Of a stretch of DNA of 64,000 nucleotides, positions 41,571 through 49,399 are shown one piece after another. Below the pieces are notes generated by a model. It was not told where the DNA came from. It saw only the letters and a program-made list of their open reading frames with translations, and searched no databases. How positions within the stretch are numbered: the first letter of the stretch is position 1; every line of letters begins with the position of its first letter. Both the position numbers and the translations under genes were made by a program. The DNA comes from G963691835 sp963691835. GTDB lineage: Bacteria > Pseudomonadota > Alphaproteobacteria > Thalassobaculales > Thalassobaculaceae. The stretch covers positions 4,526,001-4,590,000 of the forward strand of contig OY829383.1 in assembly GCA_963691835.1 (NCBI GenBank), read 5' to 3'.

Positions 41571-42470
41571 ATGGCCAACCTGATCATGGCGTTCCCCAAC
41601 TGGTTGGACGCCGCGGCTCCGTACGCCGCCGTGTCTCACACCGGCGGCGTCTGGAGCGCTGATCTGCCGTTTGCGAATGCGCTCAACGGTAATTTTGCGA
41701 CCAAGGCCCAGACCGCCGATACGCACGTGCAGCACATGGTGCGATGGATTGATCTGGGTGTGGAGCGGTCCATCCGTGTTGTGGCCATCCCGTGGTTCGA
41801 AGGTGTGACCAAGAACCTGAGAGCCCGTCTCCGCGTGTTCTCCGCTTATGAGGATACCGGCTCGTCGGTATTGGGGGACACCGGCACCATCGAGGTTTAC
41901 GGCGAAGTCTTCCCCAGCGGCGCGCTGGCGACGTGGGATGAGCAGTTCGTCGACGGCAAGTTCACCGCCGAGGAACTGGATCTTTACAAGGTGCCGTTCC
42001 TGCATGTGTTCGACACCGCCGTGGTCGGCCGGTACTGCTATCTTGAGCTGATCGACACCGGTAATGCGGGTGCGGGTGGTGCTGGTTATGTCCGGTTTCC
42101 CCGGCTCTATGTGTCACCGGGTTGGCAGCCTTCCATAAACGTCAGTGCAGACGGCGCGTCCGTTGTCATCGAGGACCGGTCGATCACCCAAGAGGCGCTC
42201 GGCGGAACGAAGTTCTTTGAGCAGTTGGACAAGCGGCGCATCGCGCGCCTCTCAATGGGCGTGCTGCCGCAAGACGAGGCATTCTCACGCGCCCTGGACA
42301 TGCAGACCCGCCTTGGCCGGACTGGCGATCTGTTCTTCTCGCTCGACCCGGCAGACAGCTCAAACCTGCACCGTTGGTCGTTTGCAGCCCGGATGCGGAC
42401 ACTCTCGCCGGTCGAGACGGCTTTCTACAACCACGCCTCGACCACTTTTGAGTTGGAGGAAGTCCTATGA
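41571..42470 (+). CDS. Minor tail protein
   Basis: 299 aa. Beta-rich N-terminal two-thirds (NLIMAFPNWLDAAAPYAAVSHTGGVWSADLPFANAL, RVFSAYEDTGSSVLGDTGTIEVYGE) resembling a galactose-binding-like or discoidin-like jelly roll, with a C-terminal helix segment (FFEQLDKRRIARLSMGVLPQDEAFSRALDMQTRLGRTGDLFFSLDP). It overlaps the fibre gene by ATGA. Role: tail-tip structural protein; family not identified. Confidence 0.72.
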   Translation: MANLIMAFPNWLDAAAPYAAVSHTGGVWSADLPFANALNGNFATKAQTADTHVQHMVRWIDLGVERSIRVVAIPWFEGVTKNLRARLRVFSAYEDTGSSVLGDTGTIEVYGEVFPSGALATWDEQFVDGKFTAEELDLYKVPFLHVFDTAVVGRYCYLELIDTGNAGAGGAGYVRFPRLYVSPGWQPSINVSADGASVVIEDRSITQEALGGTKFFEQLDKRRIARLSMGVLPQDEAFSRALDMQTRLGRTGDLFFSLDPADSSNLHRWSFAARMRTLSPVETAFYNHASTTFELEEVL

Positions 42471-43429
42471 CGGACACGCCCAGCACTTGGGACGGCATTG
42501 TTGTGAACTTCGATAACCTAGAAGGTTACGCGTGGTACAACACCATCATCACCGTCAACAGCAATCCTTATCGCCTCCTGCATGGCTACATGGTGGCCGG
42601 GCTGCGGGAGATGGACGCAACAATCACCGAGTTCGGCGGCAAGCTGACGGCCACCTCGTCGACATCGGCGACCATCGGGACCGGCTCGCAAGCCCTCACG
42701 GTCGAGACCGGCAAGGGGTTCGCGGCAGGGCAGATCATCACCGCGTACCAGACCGACGACAGCACGAACTACATGGTCGGCACGGTCGACAGCTACAACA
42801 GCGACACCGGGGCGCTGACGTTTACTGTGGCGAGCGGCGACACGGGCGGGTCCGGCACCATCGCGGCCTGGACGGTCGCAATCACGGGCAAGAAGGGCGA
42901 CACCGGGACCGACGGCACGATGGCCGGGCCCGAGTCATCCACGGACAACGCGGTGGCCCGGTTCGATGGTACGGGCGGATCGACGGTGCAGAACAGCCCC
43001 GTGCTGATCGACGACAGCGGCAACGTGGCTGGCGTCGTGGCGCTCACCATGAGCGGCACGCTGACAGCCGGGGAGGCTCTCTTCCAAGAGGGCTCCGAGT
43101 GGAAGGTGGCCAACACGAGCAGCCCTTCGGGCGTGTCCGGGACCCAGGCAGCCATCGCGATGAAGGACGCATCCGAGGTCTGGATCGTGGCCAACGGCGA
43201 CGTGACGCAGCCGATCTCGGCCCCCACGTCCGGCTACAAGGCGTCCATGACCCTGATTTTGGAGCAGGACGCCACAGGCGGACGGGCCTTCACCATCACC
43301 GACGGCTCCACCGAGGGCACGTGGATCGGGGCGGAACCCTCCTGGGGCAGCCTCACGGGCAACACCAAGACGTGGGTTTCGGCGATCTATCGGTCGGACG
43401 GCTCCCTTTACCTCTCACAGATCAGTTGA
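42467..43429 (+). CDS. Tail fibre protein with collagen-like segment
   Basis: 320 aa. The N-terminal domain attaches to the tail (GYAWYNTIITVNSNPYRLLHGYMVAGLREM). A repeated beta segment (STSATIGTGSQALTVETGKGF) leads to a short collagen-like stretch (GKKGDTGTDGTMAGP), then the frequent phage phrase DNAVARFDGTGGSTVQNSPV and a beta-rich head. It should bind the host surface. The +1 frame also opens for 331 codons but gives a His/Arg-rich shadow. Confidence 0.85.
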   Translation: MTDTPSTWDGIVVNFDNLEGYAWYNTIITVNSNPYRLLHGYMVAGLREMDATITEFGGKLTATSSTSATIGTGSQALTVETGKGFAAGQIITAYQTDDSTNYMVGTVDSYNSDTGALTFTVASGDTGGSGTIAAWTVAITGKKGDTGTDGTMAGPESSTDNAVARFDGTGGSTVQNSPVLIDDSGNVAGVVALTMSGTLTAGEALFQEGSEWKVANTSSPSGVSGTQAAIAMKDASEVWIVANGDVTQPISAPTSGYKASMTLILEQDATGGRAFTITDGSTEGTWIGAEPSWGSLTGNTKTWVSAIYRSDGSLYLSQIS

Positions 43430-43436
43430 GGTCGGC

Positions 43437-44105
43437 ATGTCTGATATTATTCCCTTCGCCACCGGCGACACCAGCGACCCGTATTGGTCCGATGTGTCTC
43501 TCCTTATTCAGCCGACGAGCACAATAATCGAGGATCTATCCCCACAAGGATTGACGCTCACCGCGCACGGTGATGCGGACAACATCCCGCGAGGTGTCGT
43601 CGACCCTTCATCGCCGACTGGATATTCGATCTATTTCCCCTCGGCAACGTCGTCGACAGACGGATACATTGGTGCCGGGGTTGGAATTCAAGCGACGCTT
43701 GGATCCGCATCGACGCTTGAGTTTCTCTTTCGGTCCGGATCGACGGCAAGCCGGGGGATCGTCGGCGCGATTGGCTGGAACGTGGGGTATACGACCGGCC
43801 TCCGCGGCTTAAACAATTTCACGGTCAACCCGCCAATTGGCACACTTACGATTGATGGTGTCACCTGGAATTGGGTCGTCATACAGCGTAACGGCGGCCG
43901 TGTCACAACCTGGATTAACGGCACCGTCGTCGATGCCGGGAGCAATAATGGTGGCCCGGTGGGCGGCTCCGGAAACGAGCTCTTCATCGGCCGTGACGGC
44001 GGAACCTACTATCTCCAAGGCCACATCGCGCTCATGCGGATAACTCAAGCAACGCGCTACAAGCCAGATTATTACGCAAACGTCTTGCCGTTCCCGACAA
44101 GCTAA
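43437..44105 (+). CDS. LamG-like lectin domain tail protein
   Basis: 222 aa. A concanavalin-A/LamG jelly roll: LLIQPTSTIIEDLSPQGLTLTAHG, TLEFLFRSGSTASRGIVG, WNWVVIQRNGGRVTTWINGTVVD and ELFIGRDGGTYYLQGHIALMRIT. LamG folds bind glycans, so this is a candidate receptor-binding protein or fibre tip. No reverse transcriptase or template repeat for diversity generation is present nearby. Confidence 0.82.
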   Translation: MSDIIPFATGDTSDPYWSDVSLLIQPTSTIIEDLSPQGLTLTAHGDADNIPRGVVDPSSPTGYSIYFPSATSSTDGYIGAGVGIQATLGSASTLEFLFRSGSTASRGIVGAIGWNVGYTTGLRGLNNFTVNPPIGTLTIDGVTWNWVVIQRNGGRVTTWINGTVVDAGSNNGGPVGGSGNELFIGRDGGTYYLQGHIALMRITQATRYKPDYYANVLPFPTS

Positions 44106-44117
44106 GAGGGCTTAAAG

Positions 44118-44801
44118 ATGCTGACACACACCATCGTCGACCGAGCCACGAGCGCGGTTGTGCAGGCCCGCTTGGCCAGAACCAAGGCCAACATCAATCA
44201 CTGGCTCCGACCGGTTTGGACACCCGCACAGCGGCTTGATCCAGGCTCCCTGGTCCCCGGCTGTCCTGATCATCTCGCGGGTCGAGCCATCCTCGTCGAT
44301 CAGTATGCCGAGCCGCCTCTGACCGCCTCCCAGCGGAAGGGCGACCTCCTGGCCGTCCCTACGGTCGACCTAGTCGCGGGCACGGCTACCTGGACCTGGG
44401 CAGTGGTGGATCTCACCACTGAAGAGGTCGCTGACAAGGTGGTCGAGCTACGAGCGGCCAAATCGGCGGATGTGGACGCGGTCCTCGCGGTCAAGATCGC
44501 CGCCGGTTACACCCACACGGACGGCCACACCTACCAGATCGACCCAGCCTCTCAGGCGACGATGATGGCGGTTCGGAGCATGATCGCGGACGCGCTCCCC
44601 GGTGCCCATGACGGCACATGGCGGGACATAACCAACGTCAACAGGCCGATGAGCGAGGCGGAGGTGATCGCGCTGTTCCAAGGCGCGGCGGCCTACGTGT
44701 CGAGCCTCCTGCGGGCCGGTCACGCCCACAAGGACGCCATCAACGCCCTCAATACCATCTCGGCCATTGAGACCTACGACGAGACCATCGGCTGGCCATA
44801 G
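44118..44801 (+). CDS. DUF4376-type tail fibre-associated protein
   Basis: 227 aa. The N-terminal part has the tail-fibre-assembly style VWTPAQRLDPGSLVPGCP and the C-terminal part is DUF4376-like (KSADVDAVLAVKIAAGYTHTDGHTYQIDPASQATMMAVRSMIADAL, DITNVNRPMSEAEVIALF). Proteins of this type follow fibre genes and are thought to assist fibre folding or to be part of the fibre base. Last gene before the terminator. Confidence 0.8.
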   Translation: MLTHTIVDRATSAVVQARLARTKANINHWLRPVWTPAQRLDPGSLVPGCPDHLAGRAILVDQYAEPPLTASQRKGDLLAVPTVDLVAGTATWTWAVVDLTTEEVADKVVELRAAKSADVDAVLAVKIAAGYTHTDGHTYQIDPASQATMMAVRSMIADALPGAHDGTWRDITNVNRPMSEAEVIALFQGAAAYVSSLLRAGHAHKDAINALNTISAIETYDETIGWP

Positions 44802-44830
44802 GCCGCGCACTAAACACCCCCTGACCAGCC

Positions 44831-44852
44831 CCCGCCCCCCGGCGGGTTTTTT
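44831..44852 (+). terminator. Rho-independent terminator after the tail genes
   Basis: CCCGCC (44831-44836), CCCC loop, GGCGGG (44841-44846), then six T. The next start codon is 14 bases on, so lysis genes may rely on read-through. Confidence 0.8.
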
Positions 44853-44866
44853 GATTGGAGAACGAC

Positions 44867-45163
44867 ATGGCGGATCAAAGCCGTGAGCACTGGCACCTCG
44901 ACAAACGGGTGCCGCTGGCCCTGATCCTATTGGTGCTGACGCATACTGGTTTTGGCGTTTGGTGGGCCGCCACCAAGGATGCCGAAAACCGATATCTCAC
45001 CGGGCGCGTGGATCGCCTGGAAAGCTCCGTTTCAAAGAACGACGAGCTTGTCCGGACCATCGAACAGCGGCTGGCCAAGATCGAAGCGTATTCGGCGGCC
45101 CAGGCGGACGCTACGCGGGAGCTCTTGAAAGCCTTCCGTTCGGGATGGCCGGGGGAGCGGTAA
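44867..45163 (+). CDS. Holin- or spanin-like TM plus coiled-coil protein
   Basis: 98 aa from the ATG at 44867 with GGAG eight bases upstream. After HWHLDKRVPLALILLVLTHTGFGVWWAAT, which contains one TM helix, follows a coiled coil (DAENRYLTGRVDRLESSVSKNDELVRTIEQRLAKIEA). This is the common layout of alphaproteobacterial phage lysis-cassette membrane proteins. It could be a holin or an i-spanin; the sequence does not decide. Confidence 0.75.
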   Translation: MADQSREHWHLDKRVPLALILLVLTHTGFGVWWAATKDAENRYLTGRVDRLESSVSKNDELVRTIEQRLAKIEAYSAAQADATRELLKAFRSGWPGER

Positions 45164-45219
45164 CGGCCAAAACCCCGACCTTGAAACACCTCCCATCACC
45201 TGACTGGAGAAGCCCTTCA

Positions 45220-45621
45220 ATGACCACGTATTCCGACCATTTCACGGTTGCCGAGCTTGCCTGCCCGACGTCCGGGCAGATCACGCTGGCGGATGGCTTC
45301 ATTGATGATCTTGAGGCACTGCGCCGGGCCTATGGACGACCCATGGCCGTTACGTCCGCCTGTCGATCGGGAGAACACAATGAATGGCTCCAAGCCCGAG
45401 GATATGCTGCAAGCCTGAACAGCCTCCACCTGATCGGTAACGCCAAATACGGCACCGACACCTGCGCCGTCGATATCAAGCGCCCGGCCGGTGGAGATTT
45501 GGCACAGCTGATTGAGATCGCTCTGTCCACGGGCTGGTCGGTGGGGCTGGCCAAGACCTTCGTCCACCTCGATCGGCGCGAGCGTTACGCCGGTCTCCCG
45601 CGGACGTTCTACACCTACTGA
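45220..45621 (+). CDS. Peptidase M15-like endolysin (DUF882/D-Ala-D-Ala carboxypeptidase type)
   Basis: 133 aa; ATG at 45220 with GGAG upstream. The M15 zinc site is visible: SLHLIGNAKYGTDTCAVDIKRP (His and Asp) and TFVHLDRRERY (His). The start FTVAELACPTSGQITLADGFIDDLEALRRAYGRPMAVTSACRSGEHNEW is typical. It would cleave peptide bonds in peptidoglycan at lysis. A longer frame to 44959 overlaps the preceding gene and is rejected. Confidence 0.85.
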   Translation: MTTYSDHFTVAELACPTSGQITLADGFIDDLEALRRAYGRPMAVTSACRSGEHNEWLQARGYAASLNSLHLIGNAKYGTDTCAVDIKRPAGGDLAQLIEIALSTGWSVGLAKTFVHLDRRERYAGLPRTFYTY

Positions 45622-45707
45622 CCCCACTCAGACTTGAACTGACCCAACCGCCGCCGCATCCGGGCCGGGGCGGGCAGGGACCGTGCGCCCGGATTCAGGA
45701 GATCGAC

Positions 45708-45899
45708 ATGAAAAAAGTTTTGGCTGTCGCCATTGTGGCGGCGGGGCTCTCTGCGTGTGCGGAGTTGGCCGTTATCGGTGGCTTGGCGACAACGGCTGTG
45801 GGCGCGTACTGCGCCGGCACGTCCGACGCGGCCAAGGAATGGACCCGCGATGTCTTCGCGGCGGGGGAGAAGGTCATCGCGTGCGAGGATGCCGAGTGA
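45708..45899 (+). CDS. Small phage lipoprotein (candidate o-spanin)
   Basis: 63 aa with signal KKVLAVAIVAAGLSAC, lipobox LSAC (Cys at about 17), then a short tail. A lipoprotein of this size between endolysin and a membrane protein fits an outer-membrane spanin, but no partner contact can be shown. RBS AGGAG upstream. It overlaps the next ATG by one base. Confidence 0.72.
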   Translation: MKKVLAVAIVAAGLSACAELAVIGGLATTAVGAYCAGTSDAAKEWTRDVFAAGEKVIACEDAE

Positions 45900-46114
45900 T
45901 GGAGCGGACACGCGATACCGGCCTGACCGTGGCCGTCTCCGTGGTCGCCACCTGGGCGTTGGGTCTGGCGGTTCCGGACTACCAGATGCCGCCCGAGGTG
46001 GCCGCTGGGGTGGGGGCGATCATCGGCCCCATTCTGGAGGACGTTCGCAAGCTCCGCCGAGCAGCCTTTGCCCGATGGCAGAGCCGGATTGAGGGGGCGG
46101 CCGATGGAGCGTGA
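45899..46114 (+). CDS. Small membrane protein of the lysis cassette (holin-like)
   Basis: 71 aa. One TM helix (TGLTVAVSVVATWALGLAVP) then a helical basic tail (VRKLRRAAFARWQSRIEG). It is coupled to the lipoprotein gene by TGATG and overlaps the next gene by 11 bases. Either holin or antiholin is possible. Confidence 0.65.
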   Translation: MERTRDTGLTVAVSVVATWALGLAVPDYQMPPEVAAGVGAIIGPILEDVRKLRRAAFARWQSRIEGAADGA

Positions 46115-46487
46115 ACGCTTCCCCCTCGATCTCGACCTTCGCAAACTGCAAGGCAACGAGTGGGAGTTAATCAGCCCGTTCCGATACTGGTGTGAGCGCT
46201 TGGGAGCGTGGATCGAGGTGCCGAGGGGGTTCCGAACGGATCTGGCGTCGGTCCCGTGGTTTGGTCGATGGTTTGTTTCCGTCGATGGCGATCACACAAA
46301 AGCGGCGATTGTTCACGACTGGCTCTATGTCTCCGGCTCCGCTGTGGATCTCCCCCAAGTCACCCGCCGCGACGCGGACCAAATCTTCCTGGAAGCGCTG
46401 ACCGTGCGGGGCGTGCCCGCCTACAAGCGCAACGCCATGTACGCAGCTGTCCGAATCGGTGGTGGCCGCATGTTCCGGGACGATTAG
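46104..46487 (+). CDS. DUF1353 phage protein
   Basis: 127 aa from the ATG at 46104. DUF1353 signatures: YWCERLGAWIEVPRGFRTDLASVPWF, TKAAIVHDWLYVSG and RRDADQIFLEALTVRGVPAYKRNAMYAAVRIGGG. The family is common in phage lysis modules and its role is unknown. The 3' end of this gene (from 46456) recurs at 47776-47808, behind the next gene. Confidence 0.88.
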   Translation: MERERFPLDLDLRKLQGNEWELISPFRYWCERLGAWIEVPRGFRTDLASVPWFGRWFVSVDGDHTKAAIVHDWLYVSGSAVDLPQVTRRDADQIFLEALTVRGVPAYKRNAMYAAVRIGGGRMFRDD

Positions 46488-46645
46488 GTGAGCGAACACT
46501 GCCCGGTGTCCTAACGGTCTGTGCCCTCAGCACCCCGAGTTACCCACCCAATGCAATCTCCAAACGGCCCCGCGCTTGTTGACAGATATAATCGATCGTG
46601 AAAGCCGCTTGCCCGAGCGCGGGAACCGACCAAGGAGATGGCAAA

Positions 46646-47770
46646 ATGAGCGAAGAGCGCACCGTTCTGGGTGGTAACTATGCTGTAGCACGCTGGAAGC
46701 AGGGTCGTGACGCGTGGAACGCGTGGGTCGACGAACATCCAGAAGCAGATATCGCCTTTTACAACGTCGAGTTTGGGCCGCATGCCCCTGAAAACGGGGG
46801 TATCGACTGTGGTGGGTATCGGTTTCCCAACGGGAACGTCTTGTTCGTTGGAGCGCAGTTCGGGGATTGGTCCGTCTGGTTCGATGAAGCGCAGTTCGGG
46901 GATGGGGACGTCTGGTTCACGGGAGCGCAGTTCGGGGATGGGAACGTCTCGTTCCGCGACGCGAAGTTCGGGAAAGGGGTCGTCTCGTTCGATAGAGCGC
47001 AGTTCGGGAAAGGGAACGTCTCGTTCTGGGGAGCGCGGTTCGGGGATGGGGACGTCTCGTTCTATGGCGCCTCAATAAATGGTCCGATGCATTTCACGCC
47101 AAAGGAATTCAAAGGCGACTTATCGTTCAGGACCGCGCGCTTCGACGACGTGCTGATCCTACAGGGCAACTACTCGTCACCGCCCGACCTGCGAAGCACG
47201 ACGACCAAGGGGCATGTCGATTTACACGATTTGACGATTGAAAAAGCGACAAAGGGTCAAAGCAACACGGGGCGACAAACTCGTGCAAAATTTGGGCGAT
47301 TGAAGGAGCTTGCTGAGGGTAATCGCCATCATGACGCAGCGCTGAGGTTTTTTGCTGAGGAACGGCGCGCATTAAAACGCTCCGGAGACTTGGGTAAGGG
47401 AGCATTGTTTGAAACCATATACGACGGGCTATGCGATTACGGCCAATCGATTGGACGCCCATCCTTATTCTTGCTAGGTAATTTTATATTATTCATCATT
47501 GTCTATTTTGGAATAGCAATTCATGAGACCAATTCTGAGATTGATAGAAATTATATATTTTGTTTGCTCGCAAATTCATTTTTTGCATCTTTCAGTAACG
47601 TCATACCTTTCTTGTCTACGGCGTTTGAGTTCCAACCGGACATATTTGCAGATCTCTTTGGTGAGCCGATACCCTTGACCGTAGACTTGGCGCGATTTGT
47701 TCAGGGTGTCATCTCTCTGTTGCTTTTGTTTCTGATCGGTCTCGGTCTCAGAAACCGGTTCCGGATCTGA
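46646..47770 (+). CDS. Membrane protein with 12-residue AxFGxGxVSF repeats
   Basis: 374 aa; ATG at 46646 with AAGGAG eight bases upstream. Residues about 70-141 consist of six 12-residue units (AQFGDGDVWFTG, AQFGDGNVSFRD, AKFGKGVVSFDR ...), which should form a right-handed beta-helix akin to pentapeptide proteins. A helical linker (RLKELAEGNRHHDAALRFFAEERRALKRSG) follows, and then two strongly hydrophobic segments (PSLFLLGNFILFIIVYFGIAIH, GVISLLLLFLIGLGL) in AT-rich DNA. The gene lies beyond the lysis cassette and is flanked by a copied DUF1353 tail, so it is a moron. An ion-channel-like or exclusion function is inference. Confidence 0.72.
   Translation: MSEERTVLGGNYAVARWKQGRDAWNAWVDEHPEADIAFYNVEFGPHAPENGGIDCGGYRFPNGNVLFVGAQFGDWSVWFDEAQFGDGDVWFTGAQFGDGNVSFRDAKFGKGVVSFDRAQFGKGNVSFWGARFGDGDVSFYGASINGPMHFTPKEFKGDLSFRTARFDDVLILQGNYSSPPDLRSTTTKGHVDLHDLTIEKATKGQSNTGRQTRAKFGRLKELAEGNRHHDAALRFFAEERRALKRSGDLGKGALFETIYDGLCDYGQSIGRPSLFLLGNFILFIIVYFGIAIHETNSEIDRNYIFCLLANSFFASFSNVIPFLSTAFEFQPDIFADLFGEPIPLTVDLARFVQGVISLLLLFLIGLGLRNRFRI
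46853..47068 (+). repeat. Six tandem 36-bp coding repeats
   Basis: Units start at 46853, 46889, 46925, 46961, 46997 and 47033, each like GCGCAGTTCGGGGATGGG followed by AACGTCTCGTTC. They encode the 12-residue beta-helix units. High identity at the DNA level suggests recent expansion. Confidence 0.85.
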
Positions 47771-47775
47771 CCGCG

Positions 47776-47808
47776 TCGGTGGTGGCTGGATGTTCCGGGG
47801 ACGACTAG
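47776..47808 (+). pseudogene. Duplicated 3' end of the DUF1353 gene
   Basis: TCGGTGGTGGCTGGATGTTC onward, to the stop TAG, matches 46456-46487 with only a few changes and one inserted base. It lies 6 bases after the repeat-protein stop and marks an insertion of the moron at the end of the DUF1353 gene. Confidence 0.72.
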
Positions 47809-48029
47809 CCCCGCAGATCCGGAAAGAACACAGCGCACCGGTCGAATCCCTGCCCGGTGCGCGAGCAACCCTCAGCCATTGCGACCGCTATGTCTGGAAG
47901 TGGTGTGTCAGACCCGAAGCGCGCCACCAGCGTCGCATACCGCAACCGGCCTCGCCTGTCGCAACGCTGACAGGCGATCTGGATCGTTCCGAGATGCGCA
48001 AGGTCTGAGAGGGGGCGGGCGCCGGTCAT
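47805..48029 (-). CDS. Small zinc-ribbon-like hypothetical protein
   Basis: 74 aa. IQIACQRCDRRGRLRYATLVARFG and then PDIAVAMAEGCSRTGQGFDRCAVFFPDLRG follow a pattern I know from alphaproteobacterial phage and chromosomal small proteins (CxxC-RxGR, a central helix, then C and PDL at the end). Two Cys pairs could bind zinc. The opposite-strand ORF (47790-48008) lacks such character. Confidence 0.65.
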   Translation of the reverse strand: MTGARPLSDLAHLGTIQIACQRCDRRGRLRYATLVARFGSDTPLPDIAVAMAEGCSRTGQGFDRCAVFFPDLRG

Positions 48030-48042
48030 GATCTAAACAGAA

Positions 48043-48067
48043 ACACCCCGCGGCATCCGCGGGGTGT
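48043..48067 (-). terminator. Strong hairpin terminator, leftward
   Basis: ACACCCCGCGG (48043-48053), CAT loop, CCGCGGGGTGT (48057-48067): a perfect 11-bp stem. On the minus strand it is followed by TTCTGTTT. It ends leftward transcription from the genes at 48093-49056. Confidence 0.75.
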
Positions 48068-48092
48068 CATAGATTAATTTGTTTGCTTAGCG

Positions 48093-48239
48093 CTAAGCCG
48101 CCTTTTTGCTGGAGCTAGATCGCCCAGAGAAGTTGCCCCAATTTTCGTAAAGCGCTGACAGGTTCCTGATGCCATCACCCAACTCTTCGAGTGCCCTTAA
48201 GAAAGCTCTATCAACCAGACTTCTATCTGGCATGTGCAT
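48093..48239 (-). CDS. Small helical protein (48 aa)
   Basis: ATG at 48239 with GGAGG seven bases upstream. The product (HMPDRSLVDRAFLRALEELGD, then IRNLSALYENWGNFSGR) is an amphipathic helix with a Ser/Lys tail. Not recognised. It lies in the leftward group ending at the 48043 terminator. Confidence 0.45.
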   Translation of the reverse strand: MHMPDRSLVDRAFLRALEELGDGIRNLSALYENWGNFSGRSSSSKKAA

Positions 48240-48585
48240 TCCCCGTCCTCCCAGTTAAGCGTCGCCTGCCCCTCAAGGTCGACACCATGCAGCACAAAGA
48301 CCCGTAATTTGACTCCGATTACAAGACACTCAGATGGAGCCAGCTACGTCCCCGTTCGAGTTCGAGGTTCATGCCACTCGCCGCAAGTTGAGCGGCTGGT
48401 CTGACTTCAGGGGATAATTCCGCCCGCACCACCTGGAAAGGTCTGTTCTTCGGCTCACAGACCCGAGAAACCACCGAAAATCAGCCGAAACAGGATCCTA
48501 AACCCATTTCTGAACGCAGAGCAGAAAATCAGGCGTTACTTCGAGGTGTCCAGGTGTCCTGTTCCTCCTCCTTTCACTGGGTCAG
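48240..48585. other. Gap without a recognisable gene
   Basis: About 345 bases with no ORF of protein-like character and no strong hairpin. It may be a remnant of deleted DNA between accessory genes. Confidence 0.4.
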
Positions 48586-49056
48586 CTAGATCAGCTTGCT
48601 GCGATAGACTGTCGGAACAGGATTCGGCGCGGACAGGATCTCGACCAACCGCCAAATCACTTTATCGCCGTCGTTTAGCTTTCGTGTGGCGAAGGATTGA
48701 AGCGGCATCGGATTCGGCTGGAAAGTTCCACTGGCGTCGAAAACGTAGTACTGCCAAACGGAGTATCGGGGGTTTCCAACCATCGACTCCGTCAAGAAGT
48801 ACTCCCCGGCACCGTAGACCGTGCCGCTTGTTTTGCTGGTCACGCCATTTGGATAGTTAGCGAAGAACGCGGTCACGCTCTCCTTCATGCCGCCATTGGT
48901 CAGCACATCCGTGTTCGACAGGTATCCGAAATTATTGGCTTCTCCACCCGGGTTATGCGTCGCTTCATCCAAGAGAGACTTCACGGTCATCCCTTGCGTA
49001 AACGGAATATCGGACTGATCATAGAAGATCCCAACCACTCTAAGAGAAACACCCAT
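48586..49056 (-). CDS. Hypothetical protein, DUF4430-like beta-grasp pattern
   Basis: 156 aa; AGGAG six bases before the ATG. The pattern MTVKSLLDEATHNPGG, GEYFLTESMVGNPRYSVWQYYVFDASGTFQPNPMPLQSF and KLNDGDKVIWRLVEI resembles DUF4430 modules (S.WxYYV..., L.DGD.V.W), which in other proteins bind cobalamin or act as adhesion parts. No signal peptide is present, so it would be cytoplasmic. The resemblance is my own pattern judgement. Confidence 0.6.
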   Translation of the reverse strand: MGVSLRVVGIFYDQSDIPFTQGMTVKSLLDEATHNPGGEANNFGYLSNTDVLTNGGMKESVTAFFANYPNGVTSKTSGTVYGAGEYFLTESMVGNPRYSVWQYYVFDASGTFQPNPMPLQSFATRKLNDGDKVIWRLVEILSAPNPVPTVYRSKLI

Positions 49057-49256
49057 AACACGCTCCTTTCTCGACCGGGATTCTCGTTACCCGGAAGTAC
49101 AAAATTAAACTGATAATTTTATATGCAACCATCTGGAGTTCCGCAAGAACTTTCTAGTCTTGAGACCGTTTGTGATGATCATGCCATCAAGGGCTGATTG
49201 AGCCGCATTTTTGGGCCCGAATATCGCTGATCCGGGCTGATTTTCTGGATTTCGGG

Positions 49257-49399
49257 CTGAAAGAAATAGCCGCCGAGATCTTGGCAGCCCAATTTCTGGC
49301 GGTTTTCCCCCGTTCTGGTGAAAACCCCGGAGACGAGTTAGTCCGGCTTGCCAATTCGGGCGACCAACATCAGACATAGCTCCCCAGTTTCGGGGAGCT
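49257..49399 (-). repeat. Structured repeat block, copy B (143 nt, inverted)
   Basis: It aligns gap-free in reverse complement with block A (33528-33670). It keeps the AGCTCCCC/GGGGAGCT hairpin (49378-49399), the GGTTTTC...GAAAACC hairpin (49301-49326) and the GCCGCC...GGCAGC palindrome (49269-49288, with a G-U compensating change). It lies just downstream of the truncated ssuA-like gene. Confidence 0.75.

Noticed and set aside
42532..43527. 331-codon ORF in the +1 frame of the tail fibre gene
   Set aside because: His/Arg/Gly-rich product typical of an out-of-frame reading of GC-rich repeats.
43437..44105. Diversity-generating retroelement at the LamG tail gene
   Set aside because: No reverse transcriptase and no template/variable repeat pair were found.
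46853..47068. CRISPR-like array
   Set aside because: The 36-bp units are contiguous and in frame, coding for a beta-helix; there are no spacers or cas genes. No CRISPR array was seen elsewhere.
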